Below are positions 8,993-17,575 of a stretch of DNA of 64,000 nt, one piece after another. The position numbers were made by a program, and so were the translations under genes. The notes below the pieces were generated by a model that did no database searches, was not told the DNA's origin, and saw only the letters and a program-made list of their open reading frames with translations. Within the stretch, counting starts at the first letter, position 1. Each line of letters opens with the position of its first letter. Source of the DNA: Hymenobacter nitidus (GTDB taxonomy: Bacteria; Bacteroidota; Bacteroidia; Cytophagales; Hymenobacteraceae); contig NZ_JAJADQ010000016.1 of NCBI RefSeq assembly GCF_020447315.1, forward strand, positions 1 through 64,000, written 5' to 3'.

Positions 8993-10116
8993 GTATGCTC
9001 GCTATGGTAGCCTACGGCATCGACCCGGGCTTTCTGCGGGCCTGCGACCAGACCCTGCAAGTGGTGCTCACCGCCTGCCGCTTCATCACCCCTTCGCTGA
9101 TGGGCATTGCCCTGCTCTACACCATCGGGCGCGGCTTTATCTCGGGCAGCGGCCTGGCCATGGACTGGGGGCCGATTATCAAGGCCACCTGGATATTCTT
9201 CCTGCTCTTCTTCTACCAGACGCTGATGGATACGCTGGGCACGGGCATTGCGGCCTTTACGGCGCTGTTTGCCACGAACCAGTCAGCGGCCGAAGCTCTG
9301 CGCGACCTGACCACCCCGCCGGCCGTGGCAGCAGCGGCTCGTAACGACTCCATGGGTATCGGCGACATCGTCTCGGGCGCTTCGGCGCTGATGACGAGCA
9401 TTTCAGAAACGCTGTCCACGTTCACATTTTCGGGGCTGATGACCCGGCTGTTTACGGCCACCACGGTGCTCATCATCCGCAAAATCATGACGTTCATCCA
9501 GCAGTTCATCCTGGGTTTTCTCTACGTCTGCGGCCCGATTGCCATGACTCTGTCAGTCGTCCCCTCCTTCGGACAGCTGGCCATGAAGTGGCTGCAGAAC
9601 TTCCTGGCGGTGCAGATGTGGGGCCTCACGTTCGTGCTGCTCGACACGCTTTATAAGTTCTATGCCGAGTCGGCCCGCGCCCCCGGAGGGCTGTTTGGCA
9701 ACATCGTGAACGGGCCCCAGCAGTCAGTCGATGACCAGATGTTCATGCTCACCTCGGTAGCCTTCGTGCTGCTCTACGTGATGGTGCCTTACCTCACGTC
9801 GATGTTTATCGGCTCCTCGGCCGCGCAGGGTTTTATCGGCTCCATGACGGGCATGGCTGTTGGCGCGGCGACGGCTGCCGCCGGCGTCGTGGCTCCCGGT
9901 GGGGGCGGCTTATCGAGTGCCGTTGGTCGCGCGCTGGGGAATGGGGGCAGCGGTGGGAGTGGGGGAGGAGGCAGTAGTGCCGCCGCCTCAGGCAGTAACG
10001 CCTCCGGTAGCGAAGCTCCCAGCGCTTCCGCTTCCTCCGGCCTGCCGGTCATAACGATGTCCGATGCGCTGAACCCATCCTACCGGCAACGCGCCTCCGG
10101 CATCTGGACCAAATAG
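8989..10116 (+). CDS. traJ: TraJ, VirB6-like polytopic membrane protein
   Basis: A 375-residue protein with several hydrophobic segments (about residues 25-50, 60-90, 150-200 and 250-270, then a Gly/Ala-rich helix near 280-310), followed by a low-complexity Gly/Ser tail. This layout and the position after TraG match TraJ of Bacteroidota conjugative transposons, a VirB6-like inner-membrane channel component. The start ATG at 8989 overlaps the TraG stop. A second ATG six bases on is possible. The Gly/Ser-rich end is unusually repetitive. Confidence 0.88.
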   Translation: MSMLAMVAYGIDPGFLRACDQTLQVVLTACRFITPSLMGIALLYTIGRGFISGSGLAMDWGPIIKATWIFFLLFFYQTLMDTLGTGIAAFTALFATNQSAAEALRDLTTPPAVAAAARNDSMGIGDIVSGASALMTSISETLSTFTFSGLMTRLFTATTVLIIRKIMTFIQQFILGFLYVCGPIAMTLSVVPSFGQLAMKWLQNFLAVQMWGLTFVLLDTLYKFYAESARAPGGLFGNIVNGPQQSVDDQMFMLTSVAFVLLYVMVPYLTSMFIGSSAAQGFIGSMTGMAVGAATAAAGVVAPGGGGLSSAVGRALGNGGSGGSGGGGSSAAASGSNASGSEAPSASASSGLPVITMSDALNPSYRQRASGIWTK

Positions 10117-10141
10117 CTCCTTCCACCTAACCTGTCACGCT

Positions 10142-10813
10142 ATGAAAAGCCTGCCTTTATCCTTCGCTGCTATCATGCTTTGCTGCCTTGCTTCGAGCTG
10201 CCAATCAGACAACACCACACCGGCTACTACCACGGAACCTGGCTCCAGCCAATCTGCCCCCGCAGCCGCCGCTCCAACCGGCAGCGCGCCGGCTCCTTTG
10301 TCCCCTTCTACATTCGATGTGCGCCCGGGCGTGGAGCAACAAACGCCAAAGCAAGGCTACCTGCAGGTCGTTTCCGCCAAAGTCTTGAAGACAGAGCCGA
10401 TGCAGCTAACGCTACCCTGGATGTGGGGATCGGACCCAGACCGCCCCGGTGGTCGAAAAGTCGGCACCGCGCCCGGCTACCGCATTTCCTACGAAGCCGT
10501 GCTCCGCTGGCAACCCATAGGCTACGGGCCTAAGGAAAAGGTACCGGCCTCGCTACCGCTGTACGCTCCTAATGGCACCGATTCGCTGGCCAGCTTCAAG
10601 GTCGGAGCCCAGGGCCTAACAAAGCCGGAGCGCTTCACGGTGTCGCAAATCCAGCCCCATAAGCCCTTGACGGTACGCGGCACCTTGTATGCCTACACGG
10701 GGCAGAACAATCAGAAGCAGCCTGCCCTGATAGTGTACCCCTACCGCGACCCTTCCGGTTTGCCGGAACCCAACAGGATGACCTTCCTCACGCTCCAATC
10801 ATCGGGGCAGTAG
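10142..10813 (+). CDS. Lipoprotein of unknown function inside the tra operon
   Basis: A 223-residue protein with a lipoprotein signal (hydrophobic helix ending in ASSC, Cys20) and a Thr/Pro/Ala-rich linker to about residue 60. A beta-rich domain of about 150 residues follows. The family is not recognised. It lies between TraJ and TraK with short gaps, so it is probably an envelope accessory of the transfer apparatus. A surface-exclusion or outer-membrane anchoring role is possible but only a guess. Confidence 0.75.
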   Translation: MKSLPLSFAAIMLCCLASSCQSDNTTPATTTEPGSSQSAPAAAAPTGSAPAPLSPSTFDVRPGVEQQTPKQGYLQVVSAKVLKTEPMQLTLPWMWGSDPDRPGGRKVGTAPGYRISYEAVLRWQPIGYGPKEKVPASLPLYAPNGTDSLASFKVGAQGLTKPERFTVSQIQPHKPLTVRGTLYAYTGQNNQKQPALIVYPYRDPSGLPEPNRMTFLTLQSSGQ

Positions 10814-10855
10814 GGCAAAAAGGCATTCCCTTCCAACACTCACAACCACTCACCA

Positions 10856-11596
10856 ATGGATTCCGCCAAAGACTTAAGTACTTCTTTCTCCACCATGCGC
10901 AACCTGGCGCTGGGCAGCGTGCTGGCCCTACTGCTCGTGGCCCTGGCCTCGGGCTTCCTGGTGTACCGCGCCTACGAAAACAGCGGCCGGCGCGTGTACG
11001 TGGTCTCGCAAACCGGCTCGGTGGCGGCTCTCTCGGCGGGCAACGATGCCCACACGCCCTATGAGGCCCGCAACCTGGTGCGCCAGTTTATGCAAACCAT
11101 GTTCGGCCACGACCAATACACCTTCAAGGCCAACCTGGACGCGGCCCTGCCCCTGATTGAGGGTCGCGGCGGCCGTCGCATCTACGAAGGCTTCACGCGC
11201 GGGCAGGTGCTGCAGAACTACGAGCGCTACGCGGCCCGCAACGTGGTAACCGTCGACAGCGTGCTGGTGGACATGAGCAAGCGCCCCTGGTCGGGCGCGG
11301 TCTACATCAAGCAGCGCATTTTCATCGGGGGCCAGCAAAAGGAGCCCCTGCCGCTGGCCGCCAAGTTCAACCTGGTGGAAACCAACCGCTCGGATGCCAA
11401 CCCCTACGGGCTGCTCATCACAAACTTCGACTACATCCCTTACTCGCCGCAGCTGACGCGGGAAGAGCAGGAGCTGCTGCAGGCCCAGGAGGCTGACCGC
11501 CAGCGCCGCCTGCAGGAAGCCGAACGCGGCCTGGCTCCGGCCGGCGCGCCGGCGGCTCCGGCCACCACGCCTGCTCCAACTGCCCCGGCTAACTAA
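10856..11596 (+). CDS. traK: TraK, VirB8-like inner-membrane/periplasmic protein
   Basis: A 246-residue protein. A short cytoplasmic N-terminus is followed by one membrane helix (about residues 15-38) and a periplasmic domain of about 170 residues with the pattern ARNLVRQFMQTMFGHDQYTF typical of TraK/VirB8. The C-terminal 40 residues are an Ala/Pro-rich, Gln/Glu-rich extension. VirB8 proteins nucleate the T4SS core complex. The position ahead of TraN and TraM (VirB9-, VirB10-like) is as expected. Confidence 0.88.
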   Translation: MDSAKDLSTSFSTMRNLALGSVLALLLVALASGFLVYRAYENSGRRVYVVSQTGSVAALSAGNDAHTPYEARNLVRQFMQTMFGHDQYTFKANLDAALPLIEGRGGRRIYEGFTRGQVLQNYERYAARNVVTVDSVLVDMSKRPWSGAVYIKQRIFIGGQQKEPLPLAAKFNLVETNRSDANPYGLLITNFDYIPYSPQLTREEQELLQAQEADRQRRLQEAERGLAPAGAPAAPATTPAPTAPAN

Positions 11597-11615
11597 CCAC
11601 CAATCCCTTTCTCCG

Positions 11616-12515
11616 ATGCGACTTTACACCCTTCCGGCCTTGCTCGGGCTGTTTTCACTACTTCTTCGGACGGCGCCGGCTGCTGCGCAAAGTACTGCCG
11701 CCACCCCGACTACAGCCTTAGCTACCTCCGACAACCTGTTGGACGTGGCCGTGTCCGACTCCTCCACGACCTACCTGGTTTTTGGCGGCCCCGTGTCGCT
11801 GGTCGATGTAGGCATGGCTAATAACTATCTGGTAAAGATTGAGGCAAACGCTGTGTTTGTGCGCGCCAAGCGCAAGCATGCGCCGCCCACGCCCATGCTC
11901 ATCCGCTACGGCTCGAAGTACTGGATGGGCCGGCTGGTGTACGCTAACCGGCCGGTGCTGCAGCTCTACGACTTTCAAAAGGACGGCGCGCTAAGCATTA
12001 ACGGCAAAAGCGTCTCGTCCACGGGGGCCGCGCCGGAAAACGAGCTGGCCCTGGACAAGGAGCGCGAAAAGAAAGCTGTCGTCGAGGGCAAGCTCAGCCA
12101 GCTGCGCAAAGCCCGGGAAGAGCACCAGGCCGTGGCCGTGGTCGACAACGACTTAGTGCTGTCGCTGGCCAACGTGCGCAACGACAAGGATTTTACCTAC
12201 CTGCGCTTCAAGGTCATCAACAAGACCAACATTGACTACAACGTGGATTTCACCGACTTCCAGCTGGTGGAAAACGCCCAGAAGAAGTTTCTGGCCCGCA
12301 AGAAGAACGAGGCCCGGCGCCCGCTGGCCCCCTCAGGCGGTAGCCCGAACCAGGTAATTACCGGCCGCACTACCGGCTACCTGACTTATGCCATTCCGCT
12401 GTACGCGGCCACCGAGCGCGGCTTCCTGGAAGTAACGCTGCGTGAGCTCAACGGCGCCCGGGTGCTGGTGCTGCCTGTGCCTTCCCGCGTCATCAATCGC
12501 GCTGCCACCATTTAA
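11616..12515 (+). CDS. traN: TraN, VirB9-like (DUF4138) periplasmic protein
   Basis: A 299-residue protein with a cleavable signal peptide (hydrophobic to about residue 22, cleavage near AAAQS). The N-terminal domain includes SDSSTTYLVFGGPVSLVDVG and VFVRAKRK, and the C-terminal domain has TYLRFKVINKTNIDYNVDF. Both segments are hallmarks of DUF4138/TraN, the VirB9-like component that links the inner core to the outer membrane. It precedes TraM here, whereas in CTnDOT-type elements traM precedes traN. Confidence 0.9.
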   Translation: MRLYTLPALLGLFSLLLRTAPAAAQSTAATPTTALATSDNLLDVAVSDSSTTYLVFGGPVSLVDVGMANNYLVKIEANAVFVRAKRKHAPPTPMLIRYGSKYWMGRLVYANRPVLQLYDFQKDGALSINGKSVSSTGAAPENELALDKEREKKAVVEGKLSQLRKAREEHQAVAVVDNDLVLSLANVRNDKDFTYLRFKVINKTNIDYNVDFTDFQLVENAQKKFLARKKNEARRPLAPSGGSPNQVITGRTTGYLTYAIPLYAATERGFLEVTLRELNGARVLVLPVPSRVINRAATI

Positions 12516-12531
12516 CGCCGCTCCTCCCGTT

Positions 12532-13920
12532 ATGGAACCTATCACACCTCCTACATTGCCCAGCCGTCCGGACAGTGAGCAACCCACTCCGGCGGCCGAG
12601 TCCCACAAACGCACTCCGGCAGAACTACTTCGCGCCAACTGGGTAGCCTTGGCTGGCCTGCTCGTGGTCCTTATTATCGGTGGCCTGCTGCTGTGGCTGA
12701 AAGCCGCGCAACGGGCGGCCCAGCAGGAGCGCGAGCCGGTGGCGGCCGCCTCGGCCAACATCGAGCCCGAAATTCCCTCGGTAGAAACCGCGCCGCCGGC
12801 ACCGGCTGCCTCGCCTTCCGCCCAGATTGAAGCTCAGCGCCGCGCCGAGCAGGATGCCCAGAGCGCTCCGGCCCGGGCGACGGACCAGGATGTGGTGGAC
12901 GTGTTTGCCGTTGACACCACCGGGCTGGCCCTGCGCAAGCGGCGCCGCGCCCAGGCAGCCGCGCAGGCCGCGAGCCGCCGGGCAGAAGCGGCCCGCCTGG
13001 CCGCGGCCGACGTCGACACGATTGAAACCACCATTCAGGACCCGGCTACCGGCTCCTACCGGGCACAGACGCTGGTCGTACCCCGCCGGCGCCTGACCGC
13101 CGGGGGCAGTACGGCTCGCCGCTCGGGCGCTGGTTCTGTCCGGACGGGTCGCAGCCTGGTGCCGGCCCGCGACGTGGACGGCACTCCGTTTGAGACCGAC
13201 CCGGACGTGCTGGCGATGCTGGGCTCCTCGCCGCCGGAAACTCGCGCGGCATACGAGCGCATGACCGGCAAGCGCTACCGCGACCCTAACCAGACCGCGC
13301 AGCTGCTGGCCAGTCGCATGAGTGCCCCCGGCATGGACGGCTTCAATACCGTGAAGGTGGGTAACGCTACCCGGATGATGGCCCAGGGCAGCCAGCGCGA
13401 GCAGCAGCTGGCCCCGGACGTGTTTTTCAAGTGCGTTATCAACGGCGAGCAGAAGGTACGCACCGGCTCGGTGGTCATCCTGCGCCTGCTCGAGGATGCC
13501 GTAGTGTCCGGGGTAACCTTCCCCAAGAACATGGTCTTTGCCGGCGTGGCCACCGTGGGCACCAACAACGTGACGCTGGAAGTCAACCGCCTCGGGCCGA
13601 CGCGGGTGCAGGCCGACATCTACGACTTCAACTACATGCCGGGCATCATGATTGACCCGGTGAAGCGCGTGGCCCGCGAAGCCGGGATGGCCGGCAACGA
13701 GCTGCAGCAGCAGACCACCCAGGAAATCAGCACGGCCATCGACCGCTCGGCCTCGGCGGCCAACTCCGTGGTGGGTGTAGGCGGCCGGGTAGCTGCCTCG
13801 GTGCTCTCGCGGCCCAAGACCCGCACCAGGCTGCGCGACGTGCTGCTGCCTGACGGCTACCCCATCCTGATTACCACCGCGGCCGCCGGCCAGTTGGGTC
13901 CGGAGGCGGCCGCGCGCTGA
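12532..13920 (+). CDS. traM: TraM, VirB10-like T4SS scaffold protein
   Basis: A 462-residue protein started at the ATG at 12532, just after TraN; an upstream in-frame start would overlap TraN and add unrelated sequence. One membrane helix lies at about residues 36-57. A long Ala/Glu/Arg-rich linker follows, then a C-terminal domain with the VirB10-like pattern GSVVILRLLEDAVVSGVTFP and a beta-rich stretch. VirB10 proteins span the envelope and transduce energy from the ATPases. The C-terminus ends in a helical segment with a short hydrophobic stretch. Confidence 0.88.
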   Translation: MEPITPPTLPSRPDSEQPTPAAESHKRTPAELLRANWVALAGLLVVLIIGGLLLWLKAAQRAAQQEREPVAAASANIEPEIPSVETAPPAPAASPSAQIEAQRRAEQDAQSAPARATDQDVVDVFAVDTTGLALRKRRRAQAAAQAASRRAEAARLAAADVDTIETTIQDPATGSYRAQTLVVPRRRLTAGGSTARRSGAGSVRTGRSLVPARDVDGTPFETDPDVLAMLGSSPPETRAAYERMTGKRYRDPNQTAQLLASRMSAPGMDGFNTVKVGNATRMMAQGSQREQQLAPDVFFKCVINGEQKVRTGSVVILRLLEDAVVSGVTFPKNMVFAGVATVGTNNVTLEVNRLGPTRVQADIYDFNYMPGIMIDPVKRVAREAGMAGNELQQQTTQEISTAIDRSASAANSVVGVGGRVAASVLSRPKTRTRLRDVLLPDGYPILITTAAAGQLGPEAAAR

Positions 13921-13951
13921 TTCAACTCCTTTTACTAAACCGGTTACGACA

Positions 13952-14842
13952 ATGAAAAAGACGCTTTTGCCGGCCCTCGTGGCCTTCGCGCTGATTCTGG
14001 CTACTGGTCATGAGGCTTCCGCCCAGATGGTGGTCAACGACCCCGTACACATGGGCGTGCACATCGGCGACTTTGCCAAACGCCTCAAGCAGTGGACCGA
14101 AACGGTCAAGAACTATCAAGTGATAAAGGATGCCAAGCAAATAGCCGGCGTCACGAAGGACATTACCGGGCAGGTCAAGGACATCACCGACGAGACCCTA
14201 CAGCTGCAGCGCCAGGTGCAAGCCGACCTGCGCAAGGTGCAGAGCATTCAGGATTTGCGCCTCTCCAACCCCCAGGAGCTATTTGCCCGCGCCCTGGCCA
14301 TGTCGGGCCGGGGCCAGAGCAACCAGTACATGCCCGTGTTTCAAAAGGCCGAGCGCCTGCGCCAGGCCCTGCAGCTCAACAACCCCCAGCAGGATTTGAA
14401 CACGGTGTACGACGTGTTTTCCCGCTTTGGCTCGGGCGCTACGGCCGGCAACAACCGCATGAGCTCCCAGCAGTACCAGCAAAAGCGCGAGGAAGCCGCC
14501 GTCTCCACGTTCGCCTACGAGGAGATGATGCAGAAAAAGAAGATTGCCACCGCCTTCGGCTACTACAAGATTGCCGACGAGATGACCCAGCAGAGCATTG
14601 AGATGAATGCCACGCTGAAGAACCCCGGCCGTTACGCCATGACCGAAGGCGAGCGGATGGTGGCCCTGAACACCTCGAACGACAACATGATTAAGGCCAT
14701 GCAGCTGCGCCAGGAAGCTGACCGCCTGCTGGCCGAAGCCGCCCAGCCCGGCCCCTCCCGGCAGGCGGCCGAAATGGTCTACTCCGACATCCTGGTGCAA
14801 AACGCCCTTATCAAAGCGGACCGGGCCCGCCCCCGCAACTAA
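13952..14842 (+). CDS. Periplasmic conjugal transfer protein, TraI/DUF4141-like (VirB5-type)
   Basis: A 296-residue protein with a signal peptide (hydrophobic to about residue 20, cleavage near EASAQ) and a mature part dominated by amphipathic helices and coiled coil rich in Gln and Lys. The N-terminal mature sequence (KRLKQWTETVKNYQ) resembles VirB5/TrbJ-type proteins and the DUF4141 TraI of Bacteroides elements. I infer a periplasmic or pilus-tip role in mating. The assignment rests on layout and position, not on a catalytic motif. Confidence 0.7.
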   Translation: MKKTLLPALVAFALILATGHEASAQMVVNDPVHMGVHIGDFAKRLKQWTETVKNYQVIKDAKQIAGVTKDITGQVKDITDETLQLQRQVQADLRKVQSIQDLRLSNPQELFARALAMSGRGQSNQYMPVFQKAERLRQALQLNNPQQDLNTVYDVFSRFGSGATAGNNRMSSQQYQQKREEAAVSTFAYEEMMQKKKIATAFGYYKIADEMTQQSIEMNATLKNPGRYAMTEGERMVALNTSNDNMIKAMQLRQEADRLLAEAAQPGPSRQAAEMVYSDILVQNALIKADRARPRN

Positions 14843-14848
14843 TCCCCT

Positions 14849-15388
14849 ATGAAGAACCTAGTGCTAGTGGCCCTGTTGCTGGCGGGGGCCGGCGCCGTGC
14901 CGGCCTCTGCCCAGCGCCACGTTAAACATATTTCCAGCTGGGGCGCCCACCTAGGCCGCTCTGAGAAAGGCGACTACTACGAGCTGAGCTACACCAGCAT
15001 GCTCACCAACCACCTGGCGCTGCGCGCCGGCGCCCTGCGCGACGCCGGCAACCTGGGCGGCCGCGGCGAATACTCCAGCTACGCGGGCCGGGTACTGCTC
15101 GCCCCGCAGCTTTTCCGCCTCGGGGAAGTCGCCTACGTGCACCTGCTGCTGGGCGCCACAGCCGGCTACGAGCGCACCCATGAGAACGGCACGGGTGAGT
15201 TACTGGTGGATGCCAGGGAGCCGCAGCGTTTCACCTACGGTCCGCAGGCCGGAGCCGAAGTCGACTGCTTCCTGGGTAACCGCTTTTCCCTCGTAGCCAC
15301 CGCGACCAAAGGCTACCTGCTCAACAATCCCATTATCGACCAGTGGCCGGGCTATGCCAGCGCCGGACTGCGCTACCATTTCCGCTAA
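14849..15388 (+). CDS. TraO-like conjugal transfer protein
   Basis: A 179-residue protein with a signal peptide (cleavage near ASAQR) and a small beta-rich mature domain of alternating hydrophobic residues ending in YHFR, as in an outer-membrane strand. Size, export signal and location 6 bp after the VirB5-like gene fit TraO of Bacteroidota conjugative elements. It probably sits in or near the outer membrane. Confidence 0.65.
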   Translation: MKNLVLVALLLAGAGAVPASAQRHVKHISSWGAHLGRSEKGDYYELSYTSMLTNHLALRAGALRDAGNLGGRGEYSSYAGRVLLAPQLFRLGEVAYVHLLLGATAGYERTHENGTGELLVDAREPQRFTYGPQAGAEVDCFLGNRFSLVATATKGYLLNNPIIDQWPGYASAGLRYHFR

Positions 15389-15404
15389 CCTGCTTTTCTG
15401 ACCT

Positions 15405-15794
15405 ATGAAACGACTGACTTGTCTGCTGCTGAGCGCTGCTACCCTGGCCACCGCTGCCGGTTGCTCCAAAGACGACGCTGCCCCCACCGGCCCAACCGAA
15501 TACCAGGTGGAGTACCGCGTTTCTTCCACCACCGCTCCCCTGTCTGATTACATCAGCTACGACAACGAGAGCGGCGGCACCACAACCCTTAACAATGTTC
15601 CGCTGCCGGCCACCTACCGCTTCAAGCGGACCATGAAGCGGGGTGACCACCTGAGTTTGCTGGCCAGCCTGGACGGGGGTACGGCCGCATCGGAGATTAC
15701 AGCCTCTATCCTGCTCGACGGGCGGGAAGTGAAGAAGGAAACCGGCCGCGGCACCAATGCGCAGGCCGTCCCGGTGTACGTGATTGGGCAGTAG
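15405..15794 (+). CDS. Small lipoprotein, MmpS-like fold, end of the tra operon
   Basis: A 129-residue protein. The signal sequence ends in the lipobox-like AAGC at about residue 20. The mature domain of about 100 residues has the pattern of small Ig-like MmpS-type proteins: YRVSSTTAPLSDYISYDNES, then LPATYRFKRTMKRGDHLSLL and SILLDGREVKKET. The biological role is unknown. It is 16 bp after the TraO-like gene and 25 bp before the small regulator-like gene, so it belongs to the same transcript. Confidence 0.7.
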   Translation: MKRLTCLLLSAATLATAAGCSKDDAAPTGPTEYQVEYRVSSTTAPLSDYISYDNESGGTTTLNNVPLPATYRFKRTMKRGDHLSLLASLDGGTAASEITASILLDGREVKKETGRGTNAQAVPVYVIGQ

Positions 15795-15819
15795 GGAAGG
15801 AATTATACGAAATACCTCC

Positions 15820-16185
15820 ATGGACTCTCCCTTTGCTGATGCGGGCTTTCCCGACCCGGCGCTCATCATCAACTACCCTACGGCCCTGCGCTTCGTCCGC
15901 TTCCGCCTCAACCGCATGCCGCACGGGCAAATGAAGCCCTGGGCAACTGCGCAGCGCTTCAACTACGCCCGGCTGGTAGAAATCAAAAAGGATGAGCGCC
16001 AGCTATACGCCCCGCTACTCAAGCGGCTTTTGGCAGCTTTTGGCTACTCGGTTGACGTGCTTCGCCTGATTTCAATGACCGACGAAAAAAGGCATTTCTA
16101 TTGGTTTGCGACGCCCGAAGAGCATGCTCTGTTTTGCCAGGAGCTGCGTGCCTACGATGCCTTGGTCGTGCAGGCCAGTCAATAG
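15820..16185 (+). CDS. Small regulator-like protein, paralogue of the gene at 4390-4776
   Basis: A 121-residue protein from the ATG at 15820 (an upstream in-frame start would add 12 residues that do not match the paralogue). The core TALRFVRFRLNRMPHGQMK followed by a helical segment NYARLVEIKKDERQ matches the protein encoded at 4390-4776. I infer a helix-turn-helix-like regulator, but no named family is recognised. It is the last gene before the terminator at 16208-16235. Two paralogues bracket the transfer genes, one divergent and one co-directional. Confidence 0.7.
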   Translation: MDSPFADAGFPDPALIINYPTALRFVRFRLNRMPHGQMKPWATAQRFNYARLVEIKKDERQLYAPLLKRLLAAFGYSVDVLRLISMTDEKRHFYWFATPEEHALFCQELRAYDALVVQASQ

Positions 16186-16207
16186 CTCCTGCCGCTGGCA
16201 CAATAAA

Positions 16208-16235
16208 AAGGCCGTCCAGAAATCTGGGCGGCCTT
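16208..16235. terminator. Bidirectional rho-independent terminator
   Basis: A 13-bp stem (AAGGCCGTCCAGA with TCTGGGCGGCCTT, one G-T wobble) with a two-base gap between the arms. On the minus strand it is followed by a clear T-run (TTTTTATT), and on the + strand by TCTT. It sits between the stop of the tra operon and a convergent small gene, so it can end both transcripts. Confidence 0.85.
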
Positions 16236-16258
16236 TCTTGTAAGAGTTCGCAGTGGTG

Positions 16259-16519
16259 CTACGCTGCTTTGGTCAGCTCCCGCTGCAGGCACTGGTGCAG
16301 CAGCGGGTAGGATTCCGGGCAAAGCCGGATGGTGGGCTCCTGAGCGGTGCAATACAGAAAAGAGGGGTCGGCCAGAGCAATGGCGCGGGACCAAGCCGCC
16401 TCGGGTGCTTCAGTGGAAAGGGATAGCTGTGGGGTGAATTCTTCTTGAATGAGCCGGATCACCAGCGCCTGCACGGTAGGGCAGATGCTGGAGAACCGGC
16501 AGTAAGGACTGGCGGACAT
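16259..16519 (-). CDS. Small hypothetical protein
   Basis: An 86-residue protein from the ATG at 16519. It is rich in Leu, Ser and Cys, has no membrane helix and no motif I recognise. It reads as a folded helical protein (CPTVQALVIRLIQEEFTPQL). It points at the tra operon and ends 24 bp from the shared terminator, whose T-run is best on this strand. That supports it being a real transcribed gene. Confidence is limited because the length is short. Confidence 0.5.
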   Translation of the reverse strand: MSASPYCRFSSICPTVQALVIRLIQEEFTPQLSLSTEAPEAAWSRAIALADPSFLYCTAQEPTIRLCPESYPLLHQCLQRELTKAA

Positions 16520-17134
16520 ATGGGTTTGCTTCGACGGAAAGGGTTGACAACGCCCTGCCCGTGGCCGCACGAATGGGGCCGGGCAGGAAACAGCGAATCA
16601 GCGGCACCGCCCTCCACGTCTTGCGAGTGAGGCAGCAACCTGCGGATTACAGCACGAAGGGAGCGTTAGTCGAGGGAACCCACGAAGAGGGCCGGCCGCT
16701 GCTGGATGGGCAGCGGCTGCCGGTGAGCCCAGCTCAGCCAGTCCGCAGCGAGGTCTGCTGACGAGGGGCATTTATGCAAAGCGGAGAATTTCAGAGCTAG
16801 CATACTCGGCAATCAGTTTGATGGGACAAAGCTAGCCAATATGCTTAATCAGGGCATCTTTTGAGCTTTAAAGCCAAAATTTTTCCTTCGCTGGGCTGAA
16901 AAGCTTGTAATGGCGCGCCGACAATTCTCCTGCGCTTTCCAGCGGAGGAGCAACCTCTTACCAAGGCCATGCTTGCCCTTAAGCTTCTATCGCTTCTTAC
17001 TGCCTTATAAGCTCACAGAACCTACATCTGACAGGGCCTTTATGGGTCTTAATGGAAAATATTCGTCAATTTCAGCCTCTTATTGGAAATGAAAGCCCAC
17101 TGTCGGCCGACGGCTCCTGGTTACTGGAAAAAGC
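16520..17134. other. No convincing gene
   Basis: About 600 bp that is A/T-richer in its second half. Only short overlapping frames with poor protein character are present. No terminator, repeat or promoter box stands out. Confidence 0.55.
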
Positions 17135-17533
17135 ATGAGTGGCCCTGCTGGCCTGAATCAGATGGAAGAAATGCTCCAACCCCGCCACCCGCTCGACAAG
17201 CAGCACCAGTCCCAGTTGCAGGCCCTGCAGCAGCTGCCTGAAAGCCAGCGGGCCGAGACGGCCCGGCTGTTCCGGCTGGGCAACGCCACGTATCGCTACC
17301 AGCAGCTGGCCGATGGGGATGTAACCGAGGAGGATTACCAGCACTGGCTACAAGGATTGCCTGAGCGCTTTCGCCAAGCCATGGAACGGGACGGCTTTGC
17401 GGGCGCTAAAAGCAGCTTGGCCCTACGCCGTCATGCGCTGGAACGACGCGATGTGGGCTGGAACGACGCGACGTGGGCTACTCCGCTTTCATGCAGGCCA
17501 TTCTTTCCCCAGAGGATTGGGGCTTCCCGCTAG
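17135..17533 (+). pseudogene. Small helical protein gene broken by a 20-bp tandem duplication
   Basis: The first 105 residues read as a real soluble protein (LQALQQLPESQRAETARLFR, HWLQGLPERFRQAMERDGFA, LRRHALERRDVG). At 17441-17480 a 20-bp unit (GAACGACGCGATGTGGGCTG) occurs twice in tandem with two differences. Twenty bases shift the frame. Removing one copy joins ALERRDVG to YSAFMQAILSPEDW, which continues in the second frame and looks like the natural end. The similarity therefore stops at the inverted repeat at 17519. I judge the gene inactive or C-terminally altered. Proteins of this kind accompany conjugative elements, but I know of no function. Confidence 0.7.
17441..17480. repeat. 20-bp tandem duplication causing a frameshift
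   Basis: GAACGACGCGATGTGGGCTG at 17441-17460 is followed directly by GAACGACGCGACGTGGGCTA at 17461-17480. There are two differences between the copies. The unit length is not a multiple of three. Confidence 0.9.
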
Positions 17534-17575
17534 CAACAGTGTGCGGCCGCAGGTCTGTAGCTAGCGGGAAGCCCC
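17519..17575. repeat. Perfect 16-bp inverted repeat with a 25-bp loop
   Basis: GGGGCTTCCCGCTAGC at 17519-17534 is the exact reverse complement of 17560-17575, and the arms extend to 20 bp with one mismatch. The loop contains the palindrome GCGGCCGC. There is no T-run on either side, so it is not a typical terminator. It interrupts the 3' part of the small gene before it. It could be the ends of a very small mobile insertion or a recombination site. Confidence 0.8.
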
